Source: Arthrobacter sp. UNC362MFTsu5.1
GTDB lineage: Bacteria; Actinomycetota; Actinomycetes; Actinomycetales; Micrococcaceae
Length of the DNA stretch: 64,000 nt
Assembly (NCBI RefSeq): GCF_000685965.1
Contig: NZ_JMLE01000013.1
Location: forward strand, 1-64,000
Direction of reading: 5' to 3'
Below, one piece after another: positions 46,912 through 55,638 of the stretch. A program made the position numbers and the translations under genes. The notes under the pieces are model-generated. The model searched no databases. It saw only the letters and a program-made list of their open reading frames with translations, and had not been told where the DNA came from. The first letter of the stretch is position 1. The number at the start of each line of letters is the position of its first letter.

Positions 46912-47487
46912 CTAGTCGGTCTCGCGGGCGGAGCCGGATTGTTCCTCTGGTGCGTCACTGTCGTCGTCGGAATCGTCGTCGGTGTCGTCGTCGGAATCGT
47001 CGGAATCGTCGTCAACGGAGACCGCGGCGCCGTCGCCGGAGCCCGCCGGGGCAGTGTCCTGGGCGTCGGCGTCCACAACAGGCGCCTCCGCGTCCTGTTC
47101 ATTTTCCTGGGCATCCTCGGGGCGCACCCGTTCAGCCCAGGGCACCCACTCCGGCGCGAGGATGGAATCCTCCGAAGGCAGCAGGCCAAGTTCGTTCACC
47201 GTGACGACCTTGGAGCGGGAATTGCGGGTGAGCACCGCGTACCACTGCCACCCCTGGTACCCGGCCAGCTTGGACTCGAAGAGATGAGTGACAACGCGGT
47301 CCCCTTCACTCTTGGCACCTAGGTGCTGTCCGATCTGTTCGGCCGGGGCGATGCCCTGCACTGCAGCCCGGGCAAAGTCCACGGCTGCAGCGAGCACCGC
47401 ATCCGGTTTTCCGACGCGCCACACGGGGACGCCGGAACGGGGCTTGGACGCCGGTTTGGGGGTGCTCTGGTCAGGTTGGGAAGTCAT
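46912..47487 (-). CDS. DUF3027 domain protein
   Basis: This 191-residue actinobacterial protein has a conserved DUF3027 core (AVDFARAAVQGIAPAEQIGQHLGA, FESKLAGYQGWQWYAVLTRN, DSILAPEWVPWAERV) and a C-terminal tail of about 60 residues, mostly Asp, Ser and Glu. Function is unknown. It is 8 bases downstream of the cold-shock gene, a pairing known in other actinobacteria. The tail is probably disordered. Confidence 0.9.
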   Translation of the reverse strand: MTSQPDQSTPKPASKPRSGVPVWRVGKPDAVLAAAVDFARAAVQGIAPAEQIGQHLGAKSEGDRVVTHLFESKLAGYQGWQWYAVLTRNSRSKVVTVNELGLLPSEDSILAPEWVPWAERVRPEDAQENEQDAEAPVVDADAQDTAPAGSGDGAAVSVDDDSDDSDDDTDDDSDDDSDAPEEQSGSARETD

Positions 47488-47495
47488 GTGGATGC

Positions 47496-47879
47496 CTAAG
47501 CGTCCAGCTCGTCGGCAACCTTACGGAGGGCGGCTGCAATCGCCTTGGCCTTGTTGCCTTCCGGGTACTTTCCGGCGGACAGCGTCCCGGACAGGTTGTC
47601 CAGCACGGTCACGAGGTCCTGGACGAGTGGCGCCAGGTCCTTGGCGCTGGGACGCTTTGCCTTCGCGATGGACGGGGTCTTGTCCAGCACGCGCAGCCCG
47701 AGGGCCTGGGCTCCCTTGCGGCCGTCGGCCACACCGAACTCCACGCGCGTGCCGGCTTTGAGCTCCGTTACGCCTTCGGGCAGGGCGGATTTGGGCAGGA
47801 ATACTTCCTGGCCGTCCTCACCTGCGAGGAATCCGAAGCCTTTTTCCTTGTCATACCACTTGACCTTGCCGGTAGGCAC
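47496..47879 (-). CDS. Cold-shock domain protein with a C-terminal extension
   Basis: This 127-residue protein has a CspA-type domain in the first 66 residues, with the RNP motifs KGFGFLAG and VFLPKSA slightly altered from KGFGFI/VFVHFSA. A helical, Lys/Ala-rich extension follows (APLVQDLVTVLDNLSGTL, AIAAALRKVADEL). It is almost twice the size of a normal Csp. It starts at GTG 47879 with AGAAGG upstream. It probably binds single-stranded RNA or DNA; the extension may mediate pairing. Confidence 0.92.
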   Translation of the reverse strand: MPTGKVKWYDKEKGFGFLAGEDGQEVFLPKSALPEGVTELKAGTRVEFGVADGRKGAQALGLRVLDKTPSIAKAKRPSAKDLAPLVQDLVTVLDNLSGTLSAGKYPEGNKAKAIAAALRKVADELDA

Positions 47880-48063
47880 GTAATCAACCTTCTTCGTTCT
47901 GGACTTCCTGTGACACGGCCGGCGGCCACCGCATCCGCACTGATATGCGGGTTCAGGGTATGGCTGCCCGGACCATGTTGGTCTGTATCTTCAAGGTTAT
48001 CCTGCCGGGACCCGGATTCCCGCTTTGCGGCACGGGCTCAGCCGGGCTGTTAGCGTTACTTCC

Positions 48064-48297
48064 ATGACACCCTCCCGCTACCGGCGGCCCCTGATGATAG
48101 TTGCGGCGGTTATTGCTGTCTTTTCGCTGGCTGCCGTGGGCGCCGTCATGGCCATCGCCTTTGGCGGCAGTGCCGCCCCGGTGTGGGTGACATCCCTGGC
48201 CCTGTACGGCCTGCCGCTGGCGTTCCTCCTGATGATATTCCTGGTGATCGACGGCGTCGCCGCCCGCCGCCGGGCAGGAAAGTCCGGCGGGCGGTAA
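48064..48297 (+). CDS. Small two-helix membrane protein
   Basis: This 77-residue protein has two hydrophobic helices (about 9-32 and 43-63) with a short basic tail (ARRRAGKSGGR). I do not recognise it. The ATG at 48064 is 10 bases from its only likely ribosome site, and the frame extends upstream without a better start. It lies 10 bases before the helicase-associated gene and may be co-transcribed. Confidence 0.65.
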   Translation: MTPSRYRRPLMIVAAVIAVFSLAAVGAVMAIAFGGSAAPVWVTSLALYGLPLAFLLMIFLVIDGVAARRRAGKSGGR

Positions 48298-48307
48298 CGT
48301 TGGACTG

Positions 48308-50812
48308 ATGTCCTTTATTCGCGCGCTCAGCAAGGAACTGGAGGCACGCAGCGACGACTCGTTGCGGGCCCTGTTCTCCGCGCGGCCGGACCTGGTCTCA
48401 CCCAACGTTCCGGACTTTGCGGCCCTCGCGGCGCGGGCCAGCGCCAGGGTCAGCGTGCAGCGCGCACTGGAGCGCCTGAACCGGCCGCAGATGCAGGTCC
48501 TGGAGACGCTCCACCTCTGCACCAACACGGACACAGCCCACAGCGCCTCTGCCGCGGGACTCAAGAAACTCATCCGCGGCGCATCGCTGTCCGCCATCGA
48601 ACGGATCCTGCACTCCCTTGAAGAACTCGCCCTCGTGCACCGCGCCGAGCCCCCGCACGGTGTCGCACTGCCGGCAGGGGCCCGCCAGCGCTACTACCTT
48701 CCGGTAGGAAGCCTCCGTGACGTCGTAGGAATATATCCGGCGGGACTGGGCAGGAGTTACACGGAACTTGTCCGGCTGCAGCCGGCCTTCGCCCAGCGCG
48801 TGGTGCAACTGGTGGGCGAACTGCACCACAGCGGCGCCTCCATCCATCCCGCCACAACACCTATGGAAGCCGCCCTGTCATTGCAGCATTGGACAGCCAC
48901 GCCCGAGGCCCTGGAACGGCTCCTCGCCACCGCCCCGGAGCGCACCACGGCGCTCCTGGCCCGTTTCGGGAACTGGGCCATGGGCGCGGTGCCCCAGGCC
49001 CAGCGGCGGGCTTCCGTCCTCAATGAGGGCCCCGACGTCGGCCCTGTTGACTGGCTCCTGGCGAGGGGCCTGCTGGTACCGCTGGACGCCGCCCACGTGG
49101 AGTTGCCGCACAGCGTGGGGATCGCCCTCCGCGGCGGGGCCGTGATCGAGGACTTCACGCTGACTCCCCCGGTGCCCAGGCTGGGACAGACCACAGCGGC
49201 GCTCCGGCGAAATGCCGCTCTGGGCGCCATTGCCGAAACCCTCCGCCTGACGGGAGAGCTCCTGTACAACGTGCGCGAGCAGCCCCTCGTCACGTTGCGG
49301 AGCGGGGGCGTCGGCGTCCGCGAGATGAAGCGCCTGGCGGACGCACTCCGGATCGACCTTCGCGCCGCCGGCCTGCTGGTTGAACTCTGCGCCCTGGCCG
49401 GCCTTCTCCGGCTGGACGTTGACAGCTCCGCCTGGGTGCAGCCGGAACAGCTTGAGTGGCTTACGCTGCCGCGCCAGGAACAATGGCTCTGGCTCGTGAA
49501 TGCCTGGCTGGCCAGCGAACGTGCCCCGTCGCTGGTGGGCCAGCCAGTCACCGGTCCGGGCGCGGGGGCCGCCCCGCACCGTGCGGCGGCGGGCACCACC
49601 ATCAACGCGCTGTCGGCTGAAGCCCAGCGGCCGGACGCGCCCGTCATCCGGAAGAGGATCCTGGAAATCCTCAACGAACTGACGGACGAGGCCGCTGAGG
49701 CCGACGGCAAGGCGCCGGTGCTGGACGCAGCCGCGGTGCTGCAACGGGCAGAGTGGACCCAGCCCCGGATGGCACGGCGCTTTAGTTCGCTGATCCGCGG
49801 CGTCCTGGCCGAAGCGGAGATGCTCGGCCTCATCGGTTCGGGCGCGCTGAGCCAGTTGGGCTCGGCCATCGCCGCGGAGCGTCCCGATGAAGCGCTGGAT
49901 ATCCTGGGGGAACATCTCCCGGCCGCCCTCAACCACGTGTTGCTGCAGGCTGACCTCACTGCCGTAGCGCCGGGGTACCTGGCGCCCGAGTTGAGTGAGA
50001 AGCTGCTGGTGATGGCCGACGCCGAAGGCCAGGGTCCCGCTACGATCTACCGGTTCTCCGTGGCGTCCGTCCGCCGGGCGCTCGACGCCGGCCACGACGC
50101 CGGCAGCATGTTGCGTTTCCTGCGCGAGCACTCGGCCACCGCTGTACCGCAGCCACTCGAATACCTCGTGGAGGACACCGCGGCCAGGCACGGCAGGCTG
50201 CGCGTGGGCGTGGCGTCCAGCTTCATCCAAAGCGACGACGAGGAAGCCCTGCTCGAACTCATCAAGGAATCCAGCGCGTCCGGGCTGGGGCTGGTCCGCA
50301 TTGCGCCCACAGTCCTGATTTCCCGCGCGGGAACCAAGGAAACCGCCCAGGTCCTGCGTGCACTCGGTTTGTCACCGGCCGTCGAGGAGGCTGAGTCAGG
50401 GCTGATCCGGCTGCGCCGGACCACCGCCGTTCCGGGCAGCGGGCGTCCTGTGTACAGCGCGCCGCGGACGGCACCGGCAGAGGCCGACGTCGACGCCCAG
50501 CTGGCGATTCTCCGCAGCCACGGAGCCGCCCATGGAGCGAACGGCAACGGAAGCCACCGCCCGGCGTCGGGGGCAACGGGAGAGGAAGCAACGCAGCTCG
50601 GGCTCGAAACCCTGCAAAAGGCCATCCGGCTCCGGCAAGCAGTCGTAATGAACGTGGTGGACAGCCAAGGGAATTCCAGCAGGGAAACGGTTGTTCCGGT
50701 CTCTGTGAACGGCGGCCGGGTGAGGGTCTTCGACCCCGCACGCGAAACCGAACGCGTGCTCTCGATCCACCGGATCATCGACATTGAGGCGGAAGAGGGA
50801 TCCCAGCAGTGA
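48308..50812 (+). CDS. Helicase-associated protein (XPB partner)
   Basis: This 834-residue protein lacks a helicase motor. It has long helical regions and a C-terminal Helicase_C_3-like region (about 530-680: LNHVLLQADLTAVAPGYLAPELSEKLLVMADAE), then a WYL-like end (KAIRLRQAVVMNVVDSQG). Actinobacteria carry it next to XPB, which implies that they work together in DNA repair or transcription. The ribosome site is weak. The XPB gene follows after 40 bases. Confidence 0.9.
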   Translation: MSFIRALSKELEARSDDSLRALFSARPDLVSPNVPDFAALAARASARVSVQRALERLNRPQMQVLETLHLCTNTDTAHSASAAGLKKLIRGASLSAIERILHSLEELALVHRAEPPHGVALPAGARQRYYLPVGSLRDVVGIYPAGLGRSYTELVRLQPAFAQRVVQLVGELHHSGASIHPATTPMEAALSLQHWTATPEALERLLATAPERTTALLARFGNWAMGAVPQAQRRASVLNEGPDVGPVDWLLARGLLVPLDAAHVELPHSVGIALRGGAVIEDFTLTPPVPRLGQTTAALRRNAALGAIAETLRLTGELLYNVREQPLVTLRSGGVGVREMKRLADALRIDLRAAGLLVELCALAGLLRLDVDSSAWVQPEQLEWLTLPRQEQWLWLVNAWLASERAPSLVGQPVTGPGAGAAPHRAAAGTTINALSAEAQRPDAPVIRKRILEILNELTDEAAEADGKAPVLDAAAVLQRAEWTQPRMARRFSSLIRGVLAEAEMLGLIGSGALSQLGSAIAAERPDEALDILGEHLPAALNHVLLQADLTAVAPGYLAPELSEKLLVMADAEGQGPATIYRFSVASVRRALDAGHDAGSMLRFLREHSATAVPQPLEYLVEDTAARHGRLRVGVASSFIQSDDEEALLELIKESSASGLGLVRIAPTVLISRAGTKETAQVLRALGLSPAVEEAESGLIRLRRTTAVPGSGRPVYSAPRTAPAEADVDAQLAILRSHGAAHGANGNGSHRPASGATGEEATQLGLETLQKAIRLRQAVVMNVVDSQGNSSRETVVPVSVNGGRVRVFDPARETERVLSIHRIIDIEAEEGSQQ

Positions 50813-50852
50813 CCAGCACCCCACAAACCAGCGGCATCAGGGCCTGGGCGCC

Positions 50853-52508
50853 GTGAACGACGGGCCACTGATCGTCCAGAGCGACAAAACCATCCTGCTC
50901 GAAGTGGACCATGAGCTTGCCACCGAGGCCAGGCACGCCATCGCCGCCTTCGCCGAGCTGGAGCGCGCGCCGGAACACGTGCACAGCTACCGCCTGACTC
51001 CGCTGGGGCTGTGGAACGCCCGCGCCGCCGGACTGGACGCAGAACGCGTGCTGGACACCCTGTTGAAGTATTCGCGCTTCCCGGTGCCGCATTCCCTGCT
51101 GATCGACATCGAAGAAACGATGTCCCGCTACGGCCGGCTGCGGCTGGAAAAAGACCCGCAGCACGGGCTGGTGATGCGGACCAGCGATTACCCCGTGCTC
51201 GAGGAAGTCTGCCGTGCCAAGAAGATCCAGCCCCTGCTCGGCCCGCGCATCGACGGCGAGACCGTCGTGGTCCATTCCTCGCAGCGCGGGCAGCTGAAGC
51301 AGCTGCTCCTCAAGATCGGTTGGCCTGCCGAAGACCTGGCCGGCTACGTGGACGGCACGCCGCACCCCATTATGCTCAACGAGTCCGGCTGGAAGCTCCG
51401 GCCGTACCAGAAACTGGCCACGGAGAACTTCTGGGCCGGCGGCAGCGGCGTCGTCGTACTCCCCTGCGGCGCCGGCAAAACGCTGGTGGGTGCGGCAGCC
51501 ATGTCCACAAGCTCCACCACCACGTTGATCCTGGTGACCAACACCGTGTCCGCCCGGCAGTGGAAGGACGAGCTCGTCAAGCGGACCTCGCTGACGGCGG
51601 ACGAGATCGGTGAGTACTCCGGCTCGGTCAAGGAAGTCCGCCCCGTCACCATAGCGACGTACCAGGTCCTGACCACGAAACGCGGCGGGCTCTACCCCCA
51701 CCTGGAACTGGTGGACGGCCACGACTGGGGCCTGATCATCTACGACGAGGTCCACCTGCTGCCGGCACCCATCTTCCGGATGACGGCCGATCTCCAAGCC
51801 CGGCGCCGGCTCGGATTGACCGCAACCCTGGTGCGCGAGGACGGCCGCGAAGGCGAAGTCTTCAGCCTGATCGGGCCGAAACGCTACGACGCGCCGTGGA
51901 AGGACATCGAAGCCCAGGGTTACATCGCCCCGGCTGACTGCGTGGAAGTCAGGGTGGATCTTCCCCACGACGAACGTGTTGCGTACGCCATGGCGGAGGA
52001 CGCCGACAAATACAGGCTCTGTGCCACGTCCGAAACCAAGACCACGGTGGTGGAGCAACTGGTGGAACAGCACCGCGGTGAGCAGCTCCTGGTCATCGGC
52101 CAGTACATCGACCAGCTGGACGAACTGGGCGAACGGCTCCAAGCCCCCGTGATCAAGGGCGACACGTCCGTGAAGGAGCGCCAGAAGCTGTTCGAAGCCT
52201 TCCGGGCAGGCGAAGTGAAGACCCTGGTGGTTTCCAAGGTGGCGAACTTCTCCATTGACCTTCCGGAAGCTTCGGTGGCCATCCAGGTGTCCGGCTCATT
52301 CGGTTCCCGGCAGGAGGAAGCCCAGCGACTGGGCAGGCTCCTGCGCCCCAAGCAGGACGGCCGCGCTGCGCGGTTCTACTCACTGGTGGCACGGGATACG
52401 CTCGACCAGGACTTCGCGGCCAAGCGCCAGCGGTTCCTGGCCGAGCAGGGCTATGCCTACCGGATCATGGATGCCAAGGACGTGGGACGGAATCCTTCGG
52501 CCACCTGA
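50853..52508 (+). CDS. DNA repair helicase XPB (bacterial type)
   Basis: This 552-residue superfamily 2 3'-5' helicase has an N-terminal damage-recognition-like domain, Walker A PCGAGKT (204-210), the DEVH box (298-301), LTATLVREDG and the C-terminal motif QEEAQRLGRLLRPK. The GTG at 50853 is chosen because NDGPLIVQSDKT is the usual start; an ATG frame to 50784 would overlap the preceding gene. It probably remodels DNA for repair. Confidence 0.94.
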   Translation: MNDGPLIVQSDKTILLEVDHELATEARHAIAAFAELERAPEHVHSYRLTPLGLWNARAAGLDAERVLDTLLKYSRFPVPHSLLIDIEETMSRYGRLRLEKDPQHGLVMRTSDYPVLEEVCRAKKIQPLLGPRIDGETVVVHSSQRGQLKQLLLKIGWPAEDLAGYVDGTPHPIMLNESGWKLRPYQKLATENFWAGGSGVVVLPCGAGKTLVGAAAMSTSSTTTLILVTNTVSARQWKDELVKRTSLTADEIGEYSGSVKEVRPVTIATYQVLTTKRGGLYPHLELVDGHDWGLIIYDEVHLLPAPIFRMTADLQARRRLGLTATLVREDGREGEVFSLIGPKRYDAPWKDIEAQGYIAPADCVEVRVDLPHDERVAYAMAEDADKYRLCATSETKTTVVEQLVEQHRGEQLLVIGQYIDQLDELGERLQAPVIKGDTSVKERQKLFEAFRAGEVKTLVVSKVANFSIDLPEASVAIQVSGSFGSRQEEAQRLGRLLRPKQDGRAARFYSLVARDTLDQDFAAKRQRFLAEQGYAYRIMDAKDVGRNPSAT

Positions 52509-52526
52509 TGCGGCAGCCGCCAGCCT

Positions 52527-52558
52527 CCGCGGAACCCTGTCCCGTTAGGGTCCCGCGG
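52527..52558. terminator. Hairpin between convergent XPB and FHA genes
   Basis: Arms CCGCGGAACCCT (on the plus strand) and AGGGTCCCGCGG pair with one mismatch around an 8-base loop. No long T run follows, so it is a tentative terminator. Confidence 0.5.
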
Positions 52559-52582
52559 CCGAACGTCACCCGCGGGTGGCAG

Positions 52583-53449
52583 TCAGCTGATCCCCCACGA
52601 TCCGTCCCGTTCCGTGGTTCCTGTCCGCGGGTCAAGCTGCGGTGCCTGATAGGCGAGTTCGCCGCCGCTGCGGCCACCGAACGGACGTCCGTGGTCCGCG
52701 AACTCCTCCCGGAAATAGGCAAGGCACCACTGCCCCATCTGAATCCGGGCGCCCGTGCGAAGAACGGACTCACCCGTGGATGCGACACTGCCTGTCACCC
52801 TGCCGTGCGGCACCAGTACGTACTCGTCGTCCGCGTTGTGGACTATTTCCGCATGGAGCCCGTCCAGCCCGTCCAGTTGGACGTCCGAGGACCCGTCACT
52901 GCCGATCCTTACGATTTCCCTGCTCAGTGTGTATTCGCGGGGCACCTGGCCGTTCCACGTTGCCGAGTCCTGGACGAAGATGAGCCGGGGCCGGCCGCTT
53001 CCCCGGCTGTGGTGGGTGGTGGTGGCACGGCGGGCGATGCTCCGCCTGACTGTCGGCATCAACGGCAGCGGAGTCTGCGGGGGCAGCAGCGAGAACCGCG
53101 GCGCGCGCCGTCCGCGTTTCATGAGTGGCGCCAGGGCGCCGAGCTTCCCCAGCTTGATGTGCGGCGAGCGCGTAATGAGCCGCTGCGACGCCGGGCTGGC
53201 GACGGCTCCGAGGCTCACGATGTGGCCGTCCGGACCGTCAACCACCACTGAAAGCCCCCGCTCGGCAAGGGTCTTCGCCAGCGGCCGGATGTCATCCAGC
53301 GACGGCATGCCGCCGGAACCGAACGGCTCAAGGCCGTCCACGGCAATTCGCACTTCGGTGCCGCCGGCCTGTGCTGTTCCCCGCGTTACGGCTCCGGACC
53401 CATCGGTATAGGAAAAGTCCAGATCCATGTCGAGGCGGAATCCGTTCAC
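52583..53449 (-). CDS. FHA domain protein
   Basis: This 288-residue protein has a unique N-terminal half (acidic beta-rich, with GTEVRIAVDGLEPFG) and a C-terminal FHA domain around 180-250 (YTLSREIVRIGSDGSSDVQLDGLDGLHAEIVHN). The Arg, Ser and Asn typical of phospho-Thr binding are only partly kept (HAEI for SRxHAxI). No membrane segment is present. GTG at 53449 is chosen, but GTG at 53497 is also possible. It overlaps or abuts a small gene upstream and may read a Ser/Thr kinase signal. Confidence 0.8.
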   Translation of the reverse strand: MNGFRLDMDLDFSYTDGSGAVTRGTAQAGGTEVRIAVDGLEPFGSGGMPSLDDIRPLAKTLAERGLSVVVDGPDGHIVSLGAVASPASQRLITRSPHIKLGKLGALAPLMKRGRRAPRFSLLPPQTPLPLMPTVRRSIARRATTTHHSRGSGRPRLIFVQDSATWNGQVPREYTLSREIVRIGSDGSSDVQLDGLDGLHAEIVHNADDEYVLVPHGRVTGSVASTGESVLRTGARIQMGQWCLAYFREEFADHGRPFGGRSGGELAYQAPQLDPRTGTTERDGSWGIS

Positions 53450-53456
53450 GTCCGGA

Positions 53457-53714
53457 TCAGCTCCGGTTCTCGTCTGACCCCGAGGCATCGTTGTCACTGG
53501 TGGTCACCCGGAGGCTGCCGTTGAGCTTCCAGGTGGCGCGAGGGGCGTCCGGGCCGATGTCGCGCGGAACCTCCACCGTCATGTCGATGAAGTTGTAGTT
53601 GATCGCGGCGCCCTTGCCGGTCAAGTAGGACCACATTTCCTCAGCCAGGTCTGCCCAGTCGCGGATGCTGCGGTCGGCCGTGCGGGTACTCTCGGGCGCT
53701 TGTATTTCCGTCAT
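53457..53714 (-). CDS. Small protein of unknown function, FHA partner
   Basis: This 85-residue protein has one helical stretch (IRDWADLAEEMWSYLTGKGA) followed by beta strands (NYNFIDMTVEVPRD, ATWKLNGSLRVTT) and an acidic tail. I do not recognise the family. Its ATG has GGGGAAC upstream. Its stop lies 7 bases before or 41 bases inside the FHA gene, depending on that start, so the two are one unit. Confidence 0.75.
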   Translation of the reverse strand: MTEIQAPESTRTADRSIRDWADLAEEMWSYLTGKGAAINYNFIDMTVEVPRDIGPDAPRATWKLNGSLRVTTSDNDASGSDENRS

Positions 53715-53855
53715 GGTGGTTGTTCCCCTTCATTGGGTGCCGCATGAACGATTGGTCCCGAATCCTCATGGACTCAGTGCGCCCACTCTAATACCGGCCG
53801 GTAGCCGGGGAAACCCTCCGCGGCCCGAACGAATTAGCCGCAAAAAGGGTTCCCC

Positions 53856-55052
53856 TCAGTCCGTGGCCGCGAGCAGGTCCAGGACAAACCGCGCCATGTC
53901 CGCACGCGCGGCCACCAGGGCCCGGAGCGCGTCTGAGTCCTGCTCTGCCAGCTTCTGGGTGGGGATTGCGGACAACCCGGTGAAGACGGCCATCGATGCC
54001 GCGTGGCCCCGCCTGACGGACGCCTCCTCGACGTCAGCCCCGGCATCGGCCAGGCCGGCGCAGTACGCCTCCAGGCACAGCGGTCCCAGCCGGTACAGCT
54101 CGGCCCCGCCCATGACGCCCTGGTTGACCCAGCCGGAGAGCAGCTGGCCCAGGTCGAAGCCACAACAGGCCAGGCCGAACCGCCCCCAGTCGATAACCGC
54201 GAACGACGCCGCGGCGGTGCCGGCGGGCAGGGACTCCACCAGCAGGTTTTGCGGACTCGCGTCACCATGGGCGGGAAGCTGGGGCAGGGCGGTCATTTCG
54301 TCCACCAGCGCGAACGCCCTGTCCGCCAGGTCACGAAGGCCCGCGACCAGAGCGGCATCAGCGGCAGGAGCCACCGCCGGGTGCCGCCACAGGGAGTCGC
54401 CCTGTATCGCGGGGATGAAGACGTTGGCGCCCACACCCTCCACGAAGAACCGGAGCGCGCCGGGAGTGCTGGCATCCGGGATGGCGGCGACGCATTCCCT
54501 CGCCTCGGAGCTTCCCGACAGCCTGCCAAGGAATCTGGCTGCATCCACGAAACACCGGTCCGTCCAGCCGGCCGCCGCGACCTCGGCGACGTCCTCCATC
54601 CAGATCGCCGTGCGCTGGTTGTCGAGTTCCGCGATCTTGAAAACCTCGGGAAGCCGACCGCCCTGCGGCATCACCGAGCCGAGCGCCGAAGCGTAGACCT
54701 GCGCCTCGGTGCGCCACAGATAGTTGGCGGCGAGGGCAGCACGGAATGGCGGCGGCACCTGCCCGATGCCCTGCCACAGCAACGGCGACTGGATAACCTT
54801 GACCACCATGCTGAAGCGGGCGACGCCGACCGTGTTACTAGCGCCGGCACAACTGGTGCGGGCTGTTCCGCCGACCCGCCAGAGCCCTCCGGTGGTCATG
54901 TTGAACATGGGGAACTCGATTGCGTCGGCCCGGGCACCCAGCAGCTCCACGTCCCGCTCCCCGAGGGCGGCAGCGGCCAGCAGTGCCAAGTCAGCGGGCT
55001 CCGCCCCGGCAGCACCCAGGGCATCCATGTTTTCGAGCAGTGGCGCCTTCAT
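53856..55052 (-). CDS. Aminoglycoside phosphotransferase-fold protein
   Basis: This 398-residue kinase-like protein has the APH motifs HGDASPQNLLV (catalytic Asp, Asn) and IDWGRFGLACCGFDLGQLL (metal-binding Asp). The N-terminal lobe lacks an obvious glycine-rich loop but keeps a probable Lys (SMVVKVIQS). Such proteins phosphorylate small molecules; the substrate is unknown. The start has GAGGGG. It is divergent from the MarR gene, whose operator lies between them. Confidence 0.88.
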   Translation of the reverse strand: MKAPLLENMDALGAAGAEPADLALLAAAALGERDVELLGARADAIEFPMFNMTTGGLWRVGGTARTSCAGASNTVGVARFSMVVKVIQSPLLWQGIGQVPPPFRAALAANYLWRTEAQVYASALGSVMPQGGRLPEVFKIAELDNQRTAIWMEDVAEVAAAGWTDRCFVDAARFLGRLSGSSEARECVAAIPDASTPGALRFFVEGVGANVFIPAIQGDSLWRHPAVAPAADAALVAGLRDLADRAFALVDEMTALPQLPAHGDASPQNLLVESLPAGTAAASFAVIDWGRFGLACCGFDLGQLLSGWVNQGVMGGAELYRLGPLCLEAYCAGLADAGADVEEASVRRGHAASMAVFTGLSAIPTQKLAEQDSDALRALVAARADMARFVLDLLAATD

Positions 55053-55106
55053 GGATTACCCCTCGGTAGCCGGGCGGCCTCTGGAAAGGCCTGAGACCAA
55101 AAATGG

Positions 55107-55119
55107 TAAAGTAACTTTA
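55107..55119. promoter_or_regulatory. Palindrome overlapping the MarR start codon
   Basis: TAAAGT-A-ACTTTA is a perfect 13-base palindrome whose last A is the first base of the MarR ATG. It is the likely auto-operator between the divergent MarR and phosphotransferase genes. Confidence 0.6.
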
Positions 55120-55571
55120 TGATTGATGTCAATGAGTTCCCGGCAGACGCGCCTCCCCCGCACATCGCCGCCCTGCTTGCAGGGGCCTTCGACGCCCTCC
55201 GGGCTGAATTGAACGCGCGGACCCTCCCTGGACTCCGGCCCTCGCACTACCGCGTTATGTCCCTCATTCCGGGCGGCGGCCTGAGGTTGTCCGAACTCGC
55301 CGAGCGGGCCGCAATCACCAGGGCCGGAATCGGCCAGTTCATGAAGTACCTGGAGAATCTGGGATACGTGGCGCTCCGGCCAGACCCCTCGGACAGCCGG
55401 GCAAAAATCGTAAGGCTGACGCCTTCGGGGACCTCCGCCGTCGAACTTTCCACGGCAATCATTGCCGAGACCGAAACGCGCTGGGAGGCGGCGCTGGGGG
55501 CCGGGCGGTACCGGGAACTGCGCCGGTCACTGCAGGAAATTGGCCGGCTTGCGCCGCCACCGGCAGCCTAG
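55119..55571 (+). CDS. MarR family transcriptional regulator
   Basis: This 150-residue winged-helix protein has LRLSELAERAAITRAGIGQFM as its helix-turn-helix and RPDPSDSRAKIVRLT as the wing. It is divergent from the phosphotransferase gene with only 66 bases between. The ribosome site is poor because the 5' end is filled by the palindrome, so the message may be leaderless or translated weakly. It probably represses itself and the kinase gene. Confidence 0.92.
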   Translation: MIDVNEFPADAPPPHIAALLAGAFDALRAELNARTLPGLRPSHYRVMSLIPGGGLRLSELAERAAITRAGIGQFMKYLENLGYVALRPDPSDSRAKIVRLTPSGTSAVELSTAIIAETETRWEAALGAGRYRELRRSLQEIGRLAPPPAA

Positions 55572-55614
55572 TGCCGGGTTCCACACATGGGACACTCAAC
55601 ATTCATTCAGAAAA

Positions 55615-55638
55615 CTCCCAGATTCTGGGAGCATCATG
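55615..55638 (+). promoter_or_regulatory. Hairpin covering the ribosome site of the response regulator
   Basis: CTCCCAG (55615-55621) and CTGGGAG (55625-55631) pair perfectly around ATT. The right arm contains GGGAG, the Shine-Dalgarno site of the ATG at 55636, so folding would hide it. Confidence 0.7.

Noticed and set aside
47953..48597. Minus-strand 214-codon frame over the start of the helicase-associated gene
   Set aside because: The Ser/Arg-rich sequence has no motif, and the plus-strand gene has conserved neighbours.
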